A stretch of DNA of 14,928 bases from Clostridia bacterium (GTDB taxonomy: Bacteria; Bacillota_A; Clostridia; Christensenellales; Aristaeellaceae). Location of the stretch: contig JAFRMB010000089.1 of the NCBI GenBank assembly GCA_017430945.1, positions 1 through 14,928 of the forward strand. Direction: 5' to 3'. Both the position numbers and the translations under genes were made by a program. Positions 6,504 through 13,555 of the stretch are shown piece by piece. Each line of letters starts with the position of its first letter. Within the stretch, counting starts at the first letter, position 1. The notes under the pieces are model-generated. The model saw nothing but the letters and a program-made list of their open reading frames with translations, did not search any database and was not told the origin of the DNA.

Positions 6504-7729
6504 TGGAACGCATCCAATGGATCCAGGGCGGCGTGTGTGCCGCACAGGGCTTCGTCGCCGGCGGCGTGCACTGCGGCATCCGGAAAAACCACGACAAGAA
6601 GGACCTGGCGATGATCGTCAGCTGCTGTGAAGCCAGCGCAGCGGCGGTGTACACCCGGAACCTGGTGAAGGGCGCGCCGCTGCTCGTGACGAAGCAGCAC
6701 CTTGAGAACGGCACTGCCCGGGCGGTCATCTGCAACAGCGGCAACGCGAACACCTGCAACGCGGACGGCATCGAGATCGCCGAGGCCATGAGTCGGCTGG
6801 TGTCCGAACACGTCGACGGCGTCGCGCCGGAGGACGTGATCGTCGCCTCAACCGGTGTCATCGGCCAGCCGCTGGACATCCGACCCATCGCACAGGGGAT
6901 CGGGCAGCTGGCGGCCGACCTGTCCGGGCAGGGCAGCCGGGCAGCGGCCGAGGCCATCATGACCACGGACACTGCCGTCAAGGAGGTCGCCGTCGAATTT
7001 GAGGCGGGCGGCAGGCTGTGCCGGCTGGGCGGCATCGCCAAGGGCAGCGGCATGATCCACCCCAACATGGCCACGATGCTCGTGTTTCTGACCACCGACT
7101 GTGCGATCAGCCCGGACATGCTCCGCAAGGCGCTGTCCGATGACGTGAAGGCCTCGTTCAACATGCTGTCCATCGATGGGGACACTTCCACCAACGACAT
7201 GGTGTCCATCATGGCCAACGGCATGGCGGGCAACCCTGTGATCGAAGCGCCGGGCGCGGACTATGACGCCTTTGCCGCCGCGCTGAATGCGATCACCGGT
7301 GCGCTGTGCCGCCGCATCGCCGCCGACGGAGAGGGCGCAACGAAGCTTCTGATCTGCCGGACGGGCGGCGCCGGGGACCTCGATACCGCCAGGACTGTGG
7401 CCAAGAGCGTCATATGCTCCAGCCTCCTGAAGGCGGCCATGTTCGGAGCGGACGCCAACTGGGGGCGCGTGCTGTGCGCCATCGGCTATTCCGGCGCGGA
7501 TGTGGACGTCGAGCGGATCGACGTGGCGTTTGCTTCGGCGAAGGGCGTCATCGAGGTCTGCAGGAGGGGCGCGGGCGTGCCGTTCTCCGAGGAGAAGGCC
7601 AAGGAGATCCTGCTGGAAAAGGAGATCGAGATCCGCGTGGACCTGAACGACGGCGATGCCGCCGCTACGGCCTGGGGCTGCGATCTCACCTATGATTACG
7701 TGAAGATCAACGGAGACTATCGGACCTGA
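6503..7729 (+). CDS. argJ: Glutamate N-acetyltransferase / ornithine acetyltransferase
   Basis: ArgJ moves the acetyl group from N-acetylornithine to glutamate, releasing ornithine and regenerating N-acetylglutamate (the cyclic arginine pathway). The precursor is 408 residues. KGSGMIHPNMATML contains the self-cleavage site between A190 and T191; the threonine becomes the N-terminal nucleophile of the beta chain. Other family stretches are ICNSGNANTC, STGVIGQPLD, NMLSIDGDTSTND and ADANWGRVL. The C-terminus is complete. GGAGG lies 7 bases before ATG 6503. The ATG at 6500 is an alternative with 4-base spacing and gives an ATGA overlap with argC. No argA is in the window, so whether this enzyme also accepts acetyl-CoA (the bifunctional form) cannot be told. 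Confidence 0.96.
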   Translation: MERIQWIQGGVCAAQGFVAGGVHCGIRKNHDKKDLAMIVSCCEASAAAVYTRNLVKGAPLLVTKQHLENGTARAVICNSGNANTCNADGIEIAEAMSRLVSEHVDGVAPEDVIVASTGVIGQPLDIRPIAQGIGQLAADLSGQGSRAAAEAIMTTDTAVKEVAVEFEAGGRLCRLGGIAKGSGMIHPNMATMLVFLTTDCAISPDMLRKALSDDVKASFNMLSIDGDTSTNDMVSIMANGMAGNPVIEAPGADYDAFAAALNAITGALCRRIAADGEGATKLLICRTGGAGDLDTARTVAKSVICSSLLKAAMFGADANWGRVLCAIGYSGADVDVERIDVAFASAKGVIEVCRRGAGVPFSEEKAKEILLEKEIEIRVDLNDGDAAATAWGCDLTYDYVKINGDYRT

Positions 7730-7740
7730 GGCGCGGTACG

Positions 7741-7765
7741 CGCGCCCGGCGAAGGACCGGGCGCG
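7741..7765 (+). other. GC-rich stem-loop between argJ and argB
   Basis: A perfect 9-bp stem (7741-7749 with 7757-7765) encloses a 7-base CGAAGGA loop in the 70-base argJ-argB gap. No T tract follows, so it is not a good terminator. It could be an RNA-processing or stability element that separates upstream and downstream expression within the operon. Confidence 0.5.
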
Positions 7766-7799
7766 GCCGGTGCCAGGGGCGCTGATGCGGAGGTCGTCT

Positions 7800-8687
7800 A
7801 TGGAGAAGCGTTTTTCCAACGCCGAGCGCGCAGAGGTGTTGACACTTGCGCTGCCGTACATCAAGCGGTACAACGGCAGGATCGTGGTCATCAAATACGG
7901 CGGGAACGCCATGGTCAACGACACGCTGAAGCAGCAGGTCATGGAGGACATCGTACTGCTTTGGCTCATCGGCGTGAAGGTGGTGCTGGTGCACGGCGGC
8001 GGGCCGGAGATCAGCGACACCATGCAGCGCCTGGGCAAGCAGGCCGTGTTCGTGGACGGGCTGCGGGTCACCGATCGGGAGACGGTGGACATCGTGCAGA
8101 TGGTGCTGGCGGGCAAGATCAACAAGACGCTGGTGAATCTGTTGGAGATGAAGGGCGGACGGGCCATGGGCATCTGTGGCATGGATGGCCGGCTCATAGA
8201 GGCGCGCGTGAAGGACGAACGCCTGGGCTATGTGGGCGAGATCACGAACGTCAACATTCAGCCGGTGCTCGATCTGCTGGAGAAGGGCTATATTCCGGTG
8301 ATCTCCACGCTGGGCTGCGACGATCAGGGCAACGCCTACAACATCAACGGCGACACCGCCGCCGCCTGCATCGCGGGCGCGCTGCGCGCCGAGCGCCTCA
8401 TCATGCTCTCGGACATCCCCGGCATCCTGCGGGACAGGAACGATCCCGCCACGCTGATCCCCGAGATGACCATCCTGGAGGCCGCGAGGCTGCGGGACGA
8501 GGGCGTCATCTCCGGCGGCATGATCCCCAAGGTGGACTGCTGTGTCGACGCCATACGCAAGGGCGTTCGGAAGGTCATCATCATGGACGGCCGCGTGCCG
8601 CACTCCATTCTCATGGAGCTCCTCACCGACGAGGGCGCGGGCACGATGGTGGAAGGAGGACATTACAATGAACATCCGGCAGATTGA
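7800..8687 (+). CDS. argB: Acetylglutamate kinase
   Basis: This 295-residue enzyme phosphorylates N-acetylglutamate with ATP, the second step and usual control point of arginine synthesis. Motifs of the amino-acid kinase fold are IKYGGNAM (residues 31-38), LVHGGGPEIS (residues 63-72), RVTDRETVD, an NINGDTAAACIAGAL segment and GGMIPKV. The N-terminal extension of about 25 residues before the first beta strand resembles the mobile helix of arginine-inhibited hexameric enzymes. Feedback inhibition by arginine would fit the ArgJ recycling pathway (inference). ATG 7800 is supported by GGAGG 6 bases upstream. The frame is open further upstream (ATG 7770), but that codon has a poorer context. The last 20 bases overlap argD. 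Confidence 0.96.
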   Translation: MEKRFSNAERAEVLTLALPYIKRYNGRIVVIKYGGNAMVNDTLKQQVMEDIVLLWLIGVKVVLVHGGGPEISDTMQRLGKQAVFVDGLRVTDRETVDIVQMVLAGKINKTLVNLLEMKGGRAMGICGMDGRLIEARVKDERLGYVGEITNVNIQPVLDLLEKGYIPVISTLGCDDQGNAYNINGDTAAACIAGALRAERLIMLSDIPGILRDRNDPATLIPEMTILEAARLRDEGVISGGMIPKVDCCVDAIRKGVRKVIIMDGRVPHSILMELLTDEGAGTMVEGGHYNEHPAD

Positions 8688-9837
8688 CGACACCTACATC
8701 GCGCACACCTATGCCCGCTTTCCGGTGGAGCTCCGGAAGGGCAAGGGCTCCCTGGTGTGGGACACGCAGGGCAGGGAATACATCGACCTGGGCAGCGGTA
8801 TCGCCGTCAACGGCTTCGGCATTGCGGACGACGCATGGCAGCAGGCCGTGATCGAACAGCTGGGCAGGCTGCCGCATGCGTCGAACCTCTACTACACCGA
8901 GCCCTGCGCAAAGCTCGCGCAGATGCTGTGTGCGCGCACGGGCATGAAGCGGGTGTTCTTCGGCAATTCCGGTGCGGAGGCCAACGAGTGCCTCATCAAA
9001 GTGGCCCGCAAATACGCCGCCGGGAAGCACGGGGCGGACTGCTACACCATCGTGACGCTGCGCAACAGCTTCCACGGCCGCACGCTGACCACGCTGTCCG
9101 CCACCGGGCAGGACCACTACCACGAGCTGTACCAGCCGCTCACACCCGGCTTTGCGCACATCGATCCCGGCGATATGGCCGGGCTCGAGGCGCTGAGCCG
9201 GACCACGAAGCTGGCCGCGGTGCTCATCGAATGCGTTCAGGGCGAGGGCGGCGTGGTGCCGCTCGAGGCGGGCTTCGTGCACGCGCTGGCGGACTTCTGC
9301 AGCGCGAATGACGTGCTGCTGGCGGTGGACGAGGTGCAGACCGGCAACGGCCGCTCCGGTCAGCTCTACGCCTACATGACCTACGGCATCCGGCCCGATG
9401 TCGTATCCACGGCCAAGGGCCTGGGCGGCGGCCTGCCCATCGGCGCCTGCCTGCTGGGCGAGAAGGTGCAGGACGTGTTCGCCCCCGGCGACCACGGCTC
9501 CACGTTCGGCGGGAATCCGGTCAGCTGCGCCGGCGGCGTCAGCATACTGAGCCGCATCGACGAGCAGCTGCTGGCGGGCGTGCGCGAGCGCAGTGCCCTG
9601 ATCTTCGCCGAGCTCACCGGTGCGCCGGGCGTCGAGTGTGTGAACGGGCTTGGCCTGATGATCGGCATCAAGCCCGTCAGGCCCGCCCGCGAGGTCGTGA
9701 TGCGCTGTATGGAAAACGGCGTGCTCTGCCTGACAGCCAAGGATCGCGTGCGGCTGCTGCCGGCGCTGAACATCCCTATGGATCAGTTAAAGAAGGCGGT
9801 GGGGGTGCTCAAGGCGGCCTGCGCGGAACAGGCGTGA
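8668..9837 (+). CDS. argD: Acetylornithine aminotransferase
   Basis: This 389-residue, PLP-dependent class III aminotransferase converts N-acetylglutamate semialdehyde to N-acetylornithine, using glutamate as amino donor. Visible signatures are GNSGAEANE (around residues 99-107), the FHGRT segment, D221 in VDEVQTGNGRSG, and the Schiff-base lysine K250 in STAKGLGGGLPIGA, followed by GDHGSTFGGNPVSCA. The start is ATG 8668, with AGGAGG 8 bases upstream; that site lies inside argB, and the coding regions overlap by 20 bases, so translation is probably coupled. It is the last gene of the operon and is followed by a strong terminator. argF, argG and argH are not in the window. Confidence 0.95.
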   Translation: MNIRQIDDTYIAHTYARFPVELRKGKGSLVWDTQGREYIDLGSGIAVNGFGIADDAWQQAVIEQLGRLPHASNLYYTEPCAKLAQMLCARTGMKRVFFGNSGAEANECLIKVARKYAAGKHGADCYTIVTLRNSFHGRTLTTLSATGQDHYHELYQPLTPGFAHIDPGDMAGLEALSRTTKLAAVLIECVQGEGGVVPLEAGFVHALADFCSANDVLLAVDEVQTGNGRSGQLYAYMTYGIRPDVVSTAKGLGGGLPIGACLLGEKVQDVFAPGDHGSTFGGNPVSCAGGVSILSRIDEQLLAGVRERSALIFAELTGAPGVECVNGLGLMIGIKPVRPAREVVMRCMENGVLCLTAKDRVRLLPALNIPMDQLKKAVGVLKAACAEQA

Positions 9838-9851
9838 GACAGTCTCGGGAT

Positions 9852-9897
9852 GGAAGGGACGCGGCGAAGCGCTTTCGCCCGCGTTCCTTCCGTTTTT
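9852..9897 (+). terminator. Rho-independent terminator of the argCJBD operon
   Basis: A long stem of about 17 bp (9852-9868 with 9874-9891; one G-T wobble and one bulged base) has a 5-base loop. It is followed by GTTTTT (T run 9893-9897). It lies 14 bases after the argD stop. Confidence 0.9.
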
Positions 9898-9942
9898 GGA
9901 ACGCGGCCCGCGGGTCCGGCGGCCGCGAACGGCACGCCGCGA

Positions 9943-9971
9943 TTGACAAAGCGGCGATGGGATGTTAAAAT
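9943..9971 (+). promoter_or_regulatory. Predicted sigma-A promoter of the phosphoribosyltransferase gene
   Basis: A consensus TTGACA (9943-9948) and TAAAAT (9966-9971) are spaced by 17 bases. TGT directly before the -10 makes it an extended -10 promoter. The leader to ATG 10011 would be about 33 bases. Confidence 0.8.
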
Positions 9972-10010
9972 TGAAGCGGTCAATAATGCGGTCGAACGAG
10001 GTGTTTTTCC

Positions 10011-10574
10011 ATGAGCAACATGACTTATCCCATGACCGTCGCGGGCGTGAGGCGCGAGCTGCCGTTGTGCCCGCTGAACGAGGATCTGATGATCGGCGCA
10101 TTCGTCATTTTCGGCGACATGGAGCTGACCACCGCCTGCGCCAAGGCGCTGCTCGAGCGCTGCCCGGAACATGACGTGATGATCACCGCCGAGTCCAAGG
10201 GCATCCCGCTGATCTGCGAGATGTCGCGCCTGAGCGGCAACGAGCGCTATGTGCTGGCGCGCAAGGCGCCGAAACTGTACATGCGCGATGTTTTTAAGGT
10301 GGAAGTCAATTCCATCACCACCGATCACAAACAGATGCTGTGCCTGGACGGCAGCGACGCGGCCTACATGAAGGGCAAGCGGATCGTCATCGTGGACGAT
10401 GTGATCTCCACCGGCGAATCACTGCATGCGCTGGAGGCGCTGGTCGAGCAGGCGGGCGGCAACATCGTGGGCCGCATGGCCATACTGGCCGAGGGCGACG
10501 CCACCAAGCGGGGCGACCTCATCTATCTCGAGAAGCTGCCGCTGTTCAACAGGGACGGCCAGCCCATCGACTGA
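10011..10574 (+). CDS. Phosphoribosyltransferase, adenine phosphoribosyltransferase-like
   Basis: This 187-residue cytosolic protein is of the type I PRTase fold. The PRPP-binding loop is IVIVDDVISTGES (residues about 125-137), with the paired aspartates followed by the TG loop. MITAESKGIPL (residues 57-67) matches the region that holds the pyrophosphate loop in Apt-type enzymes. Such enzymes join a free base to PRPP to make the nucleotide. The length is close to Apt, but the N-terminal PLCPLNEDLMIGAFVIFGD stretch belongs to a distinct Clostridia-type group, so the base used (adenine, another purine, or other) is uncertain and I give no symbol. GAGGTG lies 7 bases before ATG 10011. A second in-frame ATG is at 10020. 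The nucleoside kinase gene follows after 122 bases, pointing to a nucleotide-salvage pair. Confidence 0.88.
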   Translation: MSNMTYPMTVAGVRRELPLCPLNEDLMIGAFVIFGDMELTTACAKALLERCPEHDVMITAESKGIPLICEMSRLSGNERYVLARKAPKLYMRDVFKVEVNSITTDHKQMLCLDGSDAAYMKGKRIVIVDDVISTGESLHALEALVEQAGGNIVGRMAILAEGDATKRGDLIYLEKLPLFNRDGQPID

Positions 10575-10588
10575 TCCTTGAACGCAAA

Positions 10589-10615
10589 GCCCGCCTGCCG
10601 CAAAGACAGACGGGC
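10589..10615 (+). terminator. Weak hairpin after the phosphoribosyltransferase gene
   Basis: GCCCG-c-CTG (10589-10597) pairs with CAG-a-CGGGC (10607-10615) with one C-A mismatch and a 9-base loop. The following ATTCATATCTCTG is only mildly T-rich. It may give partial termination, leaving the next gene, which has no clear promoter of its own, to be read by readthrough. Confidence 0.35.
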
Positions 10616-10696
10616 ATTCATATCTCTGTGGCGCGGACCCGTGCGCGCGGGCTGCTTTGATGACGACGCGACGAATCGATCGACGGAGGTGGAATC

Positions 10697-12346
10697 ATGT
10701 ATCTCAAGCTGAACGACATCGAGATGTGCTGCACCGGCGAGGAGCGCTGGGGCGACCTGCTCCGGCGGCTGCCGGACGGCGGCGCGGGCGCGCTCGGCAT
10801 CACGGTGCAGGGCCGCACCTGTTCGCTGAACGATCCGGTGGAGGAGTATACCTTCGCGAGGACGCTGACGTTTGCCGACGAGGAGGGCCGCCGCATCTAC
10901 GAGCGCACGCTGCAGCTGGTGTTCCTCACCGCGGCCCATCGGCTGTACCCGGAGCAGCGCGTGCGGATCAGCCACTCCTTCATGCACGGGCTCTATATCG
11001 ATATGCCGGACATGGCGGTCACGCGGGAGGTCGTGCAGGCCATCGAGGCCGGGATGCGCGCCATCACGGCGTCGGACCTTCCCATCCAGCGCACGGCGGT
11101 GTCCGTCGAGGACGCCAGGAGCACCTTTGCCCGCACGGGCCAGCTGGATCGGCTGAGGATCCTCGACTATCGCCGGTTCAAGCATTTCACGCTGTATCGC
11201 ATCGACGATGCGCCGTCGGATTACTTCTACGGTGAGATGGCCGTTTCGACAGGCGCGGTCTCGGTGTTCGACCTGAGGGCGCACGGCGACGGCATCATAC
11301 TGCAGATGCCGGACAAGTCGTCGCCGTCCAGGCCCGCCCCCTTCGTGGATTCGCCCCACCTGCTGCGCACCTATGCCGAGGCGGCGCGCTGGCATGCCAT
11401 ACTCAACTGCGAGAACGTGGCGGACCTCAACGAGATGGTGACCAGTCACCGGCTGCGCGAATTCATCCGCGTCAACGAGGCGCTTCAGGAGCGCCGCATC
11501 GAGCAGATCGCCGACCAGTTCATCGCCTCGGGCGCCAAGGTGCTGCTGATCGCGGGTCCGTCCTCGTCGGGCAAGACCACATTCTCTCATCGCATGTCCA
11601 TCGCGCTCAGGACGCAGGGCTTCCGGCCGGTGAAGGTGTCCCTGGACGACTACTATCTCGCCCGTGACAAGATCCCGCTGGAGCCGGACGGCTCCATCGA
11701 CCTGGAGCGCATAGAGACGCTGGACATCGACCTGCTGTGCGACCACCTGGCCCGGCTGCTGGCGGGGGAGACGGTCGAGGTGCCGGAGTTCGATTTCAGG
11801 GCCGGCAAGCGCGCGGCACACACGCATGCCTTTTCGGTGGAGCCGGGCCAGCCCATCATCATCGAGGGCATCCACGGCCTGAACGACCGGCTCACCGCGA
11901 GCGTGCCGCCGGAGATGAAATTCAAGGTGTACATCAGCCCGCTGACCATGCTGAACCTGGACGACCACAACCGCATCCGCACCACAGACGCGCGGCTGCT
12001 GCGCCGCATCGTGCGTGACTATAAGTTCCGCGGCACCAGTCCGGAGGACACCATCGCCATGTGGCCGTCCGTGCGGCGGGGCGAGGAGCGGTACATATTC
12101 CCGTTCCAGGAGAAGGGGGACGCCATGTTCAATTCCGCGCTGACCTACGAGCTGTGCATCATGAAAAAGTACGCCTATCCCGCGCTGCAGGCCGTGAGCA
12201 CGAAGAGCCCCCAGTACACCGTCGCCCGGCGGCTGGTGAAGTTCCTAAACTACATCGAGACCGCCGACGTGGAAGACGAGATCCCCGTCAACTCCATCCT
12301 GCGCGAGTTCATCGGCGGCTGCTGCTTCTACCGCGAGGAGGACTGA
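10697..12346 (+). CDS. Nucleoside kinase (uridine kinase-like) with ThrRS-like N-terminal region
   Basis: This 549-residue protein has two parts. Residues about 1-250 resemble the TGS/second-additional-domain region of threonyl-tRNA synthetase. They include RISHSFMHGLYID, whose HxxxH spacing recalls the editing-domain metal motif, and FKHFTLYRIDDAPSDYFYGE. Residues about 275-490 are a P-loop kinase of the uridine kinase/phosphoribulokinase family: Walker A GPSSSGKTT with K293, the VSLDDYYLARDK strand with two aspartates, IIIEGIHGLN, and IRTTDARLLRRIVRDYKFRG. Known proteins with this architecture in Bacillota and Thermotoga are annotated as nucleoside or uridine kinases. Phosphorylation of uridine or cytidine is the likely role, and the function of the ThrRS-like part is unclear. 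GGAGGTG lies 5 bases before the ATG. No good promoter is visible in the preceding 122 bases, so cotranscription with the phosphoribosyltransferase is likely. Confidence 0.85.
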   Translation: MYLKLNDIEMCCTGEERWGDLLRRLPDGGAGALGITVQGRTCSLNDPVEEYTFARTLTFADEEGRRIYERTLQLVFLTAAHRLYPEQRVRISHSFMHGLYIDMPDMAVTREVVQAIEAGMRAITASDLPIQRTAVSVEDARSTFARTGQLDRLRILDYRRFKHFTLYRIDDAPSDYFYGEMAVSTGAVSVFDLRAHGDGIILQMPDKSSPSRPAPFVDSPHLLRTYAEAARWHAILNCENVADLNEMVTSHRLREFIRVNEALQERRIEQIADQFIASGAKVLLIAGPSSSGKTTFSHRMSIALRTQGFRPVKVSLDDYYLARDKIPLEPDGSIDLERIETLDIDLLCDHLARLLAGETVEVPEFDFRAGKRAAHTHAFSVEPGQPIIIEGIHGLNDRLTASVPPEMKFKVYISPLTMLNLDDHNRIRTTDARLLRRIVRDYKFRGTSPEDTIAMWPSVRRGEERYIFPFQEKGDAMFNSALTYELCIMKKYAYPALQAVSTKSPQYTVARRLVKFLNYIETADVEDEIPVNSILREFIGGCCFYREED

Positions 12347-12369
12347 GTGGACCGGTCAGGGAAAACGGC

Positions 12370-12423
12370 GAGGCTGTCTGCGCATACCGAAGGGCATACG
12401 CAGGCAGCCTCTTATTCGCTTTG
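12370..12423. terminator. Bidirectional terminator between the nucleoside kinase and the HprK-like gene
   Basis: A 13-bp stem (12370-12382 with 12399-12411; one T-G wobble) encloses a 16-base loop. On the plus strand it is followed by TTATTCGCTTT. On the minus strand it is followed by GCCGTTTTCCC. It sits 24 bases after the kinase stop and 115 bases beyond the end of the convergent gene. Confidence 0.75.
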
Positions 12424-12525
12424 GGAAAAGGGCACGCTGTCGATGATCGGAGCCGGCCATCGCGATCGGGCGAGGCCTGATGACCGCCGCTTCGGCCGGT
12501 ACGCGGATATCTTCTTTCTTCCGCC

Positions 12526-13254
12526 TCACCGGGCGTCCATGCCCCGCCACGCCGTCACGGCCGCCTCAGGCGACATGTTGCAGCGCAGCCAGTAGAAGGC
12601 AACAGCCTCCACGAGCCGCCTCTCCAGGGCGACGATCCGCGCCATGGTGGCCGGATCCCTGGAGGTGAGGGCCTGGCGCATCGCCACCTGGAATGCGTCG
12701 GGCCGGCTCATCGGCGCGATGCGGTTCTCGCTGTCCCGCTCCAGCAGCGCGATGGCCCTGAGAGGCGCGCCGGCGTTGCGGCTCAGGTGGTGCTTGCCGT
12801 CCCAGGGGCTGCCGAAGGCGGTGACGGCGCCGTCCGCGATGCGCAGCAGGGGCTTGTCGTCGTTGATCATCCACACGCGGTCGCCGAAGACCTCGCGCCA
12901 GAGCCTGGCGTGGGTGCTCTTCCCGGTGCCGCTGGGTGCGGTGAACAGATAACCCCGGCCGTCCATGCAAAGCGCCGAGCCGTGCATGAGCAGCACGTCC
13001 CACGCCACCAGCTGCTCGGCCAACAGGGCGTGGATGGCGTTGTTCTCGAGGTACGCGGGGCTGTGATGCCGCCGCGGCAGCCCGTCGGCGTCGTCCAGGC
13101 GGTCGAGATCCTCCCGGATCCGCCGGAGATCGTCTTCGGTCGGTTCGACGCAAAACCGCGGGGGGCGGTCTGAGGCGTAAGGCCCGAAGAAGGCATGGTT
13201 CTCCGGATGCCGGCATACCACCTCCGCCGGCACGCCGGCCAATTCGATCCGCAT
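12526..13254 (-). CDS. HPr kinase / PEP carboxykinase-like P-loop protein, function unknown
   Basis: This 242-residue soluble protein resembles the PEPCK/HprK-like P-loop family of Clostridia. FTAPSGTGKSTHARLWRE carries the nucleotide-binding loop (residues about 104-121, K112). MINDDKPLLR (129-138) is the acidic strand expected to hold the metal, and SPWDGKHHLS (149-158) is a conserved basic loop. The N-terminal half starts MRIELAGVPAEVV and has HPENHAFFGPY. Relatives are sometimes found near peptide-modification (RiPP) genes, but none is seen here, so its substrate is unknown. The frame is open upstream to 13380, but the internal ATG 13254 has AGG 7 bases before it, starts at the family's usual residue, and lies downstream of a promoter that falls inside the longer frame. 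I therefore take 13254 as the start. Confidence 0.8.
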   Translation of the reverse strand: MRIELAGVPAEVVCRHPENHAFFGPYASDRPPRFCVEPTEDDLRRIREDLDRLDDADGLPRRHHSPAYLENNAIHALLAEQLVAWDVLLMHGSALCMDGRGYLFTAPSGTGKSTHARLWREVFGDRVWMINDDKPLLRIADGAVTAFGSPWDGKHHLSRNAGAPLRAIALLERDSENRIAPMSRPDAFQVAMRQALTSRDPATMARIVALERRLVEAVAFYWLRCNMSPEAAVTAWRGMDAR

Positions 13255-13277
13255 GGGCTGACCTGCTTTCTCTCCGG

Positions 13278-13302
13278 CGGCACGGGCGGTCCGCCCGCAC
13301 CG
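13278..13302 (-). other. Leader hairpin of the HprK-like gene
   Basis: In the minus-strand leader, a 10-bp stem (two wobble pairs) with the 5-base loop GGACC forms just upstream of the ribosome binding site of the gene starting at 13254. No T tract follows. It may affect mRNA stability or translation. Confidence 0.35.
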
Positions 13303-13345
13303 ACCCTTCGTGATGATCGACGTACATCCGCCGATACTACAGCGG

Positions 13346-13374
13346 ATTATAGCAGGTTTCCCGGTGTCCAACAA
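13346..13374 (-). promoter_or_regulatory. Predicted extended -10 promoter of the HprK-like gene
   Basis: On the minus strand, TTGTTG (13369-13374) and TGC-TATAAT (hexamer at 13346-13351) are spaced by 17 bases. The predicted leader to ATG 13254 is about 85 bases. The promoter diverges from metQ. Confidence 0.65.
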
Positions 13375-13430
13375 TACCATTAAAACAAATGTAATACTTC
13401 CCCGGGGCGCAGGATGTGAGATGTCATCCG

Positions 13431-13451
13431 GTTATAGCTAAATTCTATAAC
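13431..13451. promoter_or_regulatory. Palindromic candidate operator between divergent genes
   Basis: GTTATAG (13431-13437) and CTATAAC (13445-13451) form a perfect 7-bp inverted repeat with a 7-base AT-rich spacer. ATCCGG direct repeats flank it at 13426-13431 and 13457-13462. It ends 19 bases upstream of the metQ -35 element and lies in the spacer shared with the divergent HprK-like gene. The regulator is unknown. Confidence 0.4.
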
Positions 13452-13470
13452 AAACTATCCGGAGCATGTA

Positions 13471-13500
13471 TTGGACAAAGCACGCGAATGGTGCTAAAAT
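13471..13500 (+). promoter_or_regulatory. Predicted promoter of the metQ-like gene
   Basis: TTGGAC (13471-13476) and TAAAAT (13495-13500) are separated by 18 bases. TGC just before the -10 gives an extended -10 element. Transcription would start near 13507. Confidence 0.65.
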
Positions 13501-13514
13501 AGTGTTCAACGATG

Positions 13515-13531
13515 CGGGCACAGGGTGCCCG
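13515..13531 (+). other. Small leader hairpin before the metQ-like gene
   Basis: CGGGCAC and GTGCCCG form a perfect 7-bp stem with the triloop AGG in the roughly 50-base leader, 11 bases before the AGGAGG ribosome binding site. There is no T tract. The leader is far too short for an S-box (SAM-I) riboswitch. Confidence 0.4.
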
Positions 13532-13555
13532 AATACGATCACAGGAGGACAAATC

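Noticed and set aside
7741..7765. Terminator between argJ and argB
   Set aside because: The stem is strong but no T tract follows, and argB has no promoter of its own, so the operon probably continues.
6848..8197. 449-codon minus-strand open frame opposite argJ and argB
   Set aside because: It spans two well-supported plus-strand genes and their gap, and its translation is low-complexity shadow sequence with no ribosome binding site of note.
10523..11968. 481-codon open frame on the minus strand opposite the nucleoside kinase
   Set aside because: It is Arg/His/Val-rich with no recognisable domain and lies opposite a clear kinase with motifs. Such antisense frames are common in high-GC DNA.
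13255..13380. Upstream extension of the HprK-like gene to an ATG at 13380
   Set aside because: The predicted promoter lies inside the extension, the family start is MRIELAG, and the extension has no family resemblance.
13501..13555. SAM (S-box) riboswitch or T-box upstream of the metQ-like gene
   Set aside because: The leader from the predicted start is only about 50 bases, with one 7-bp hairpin. None of the conserved riboswitch or T-box elements can be seen.
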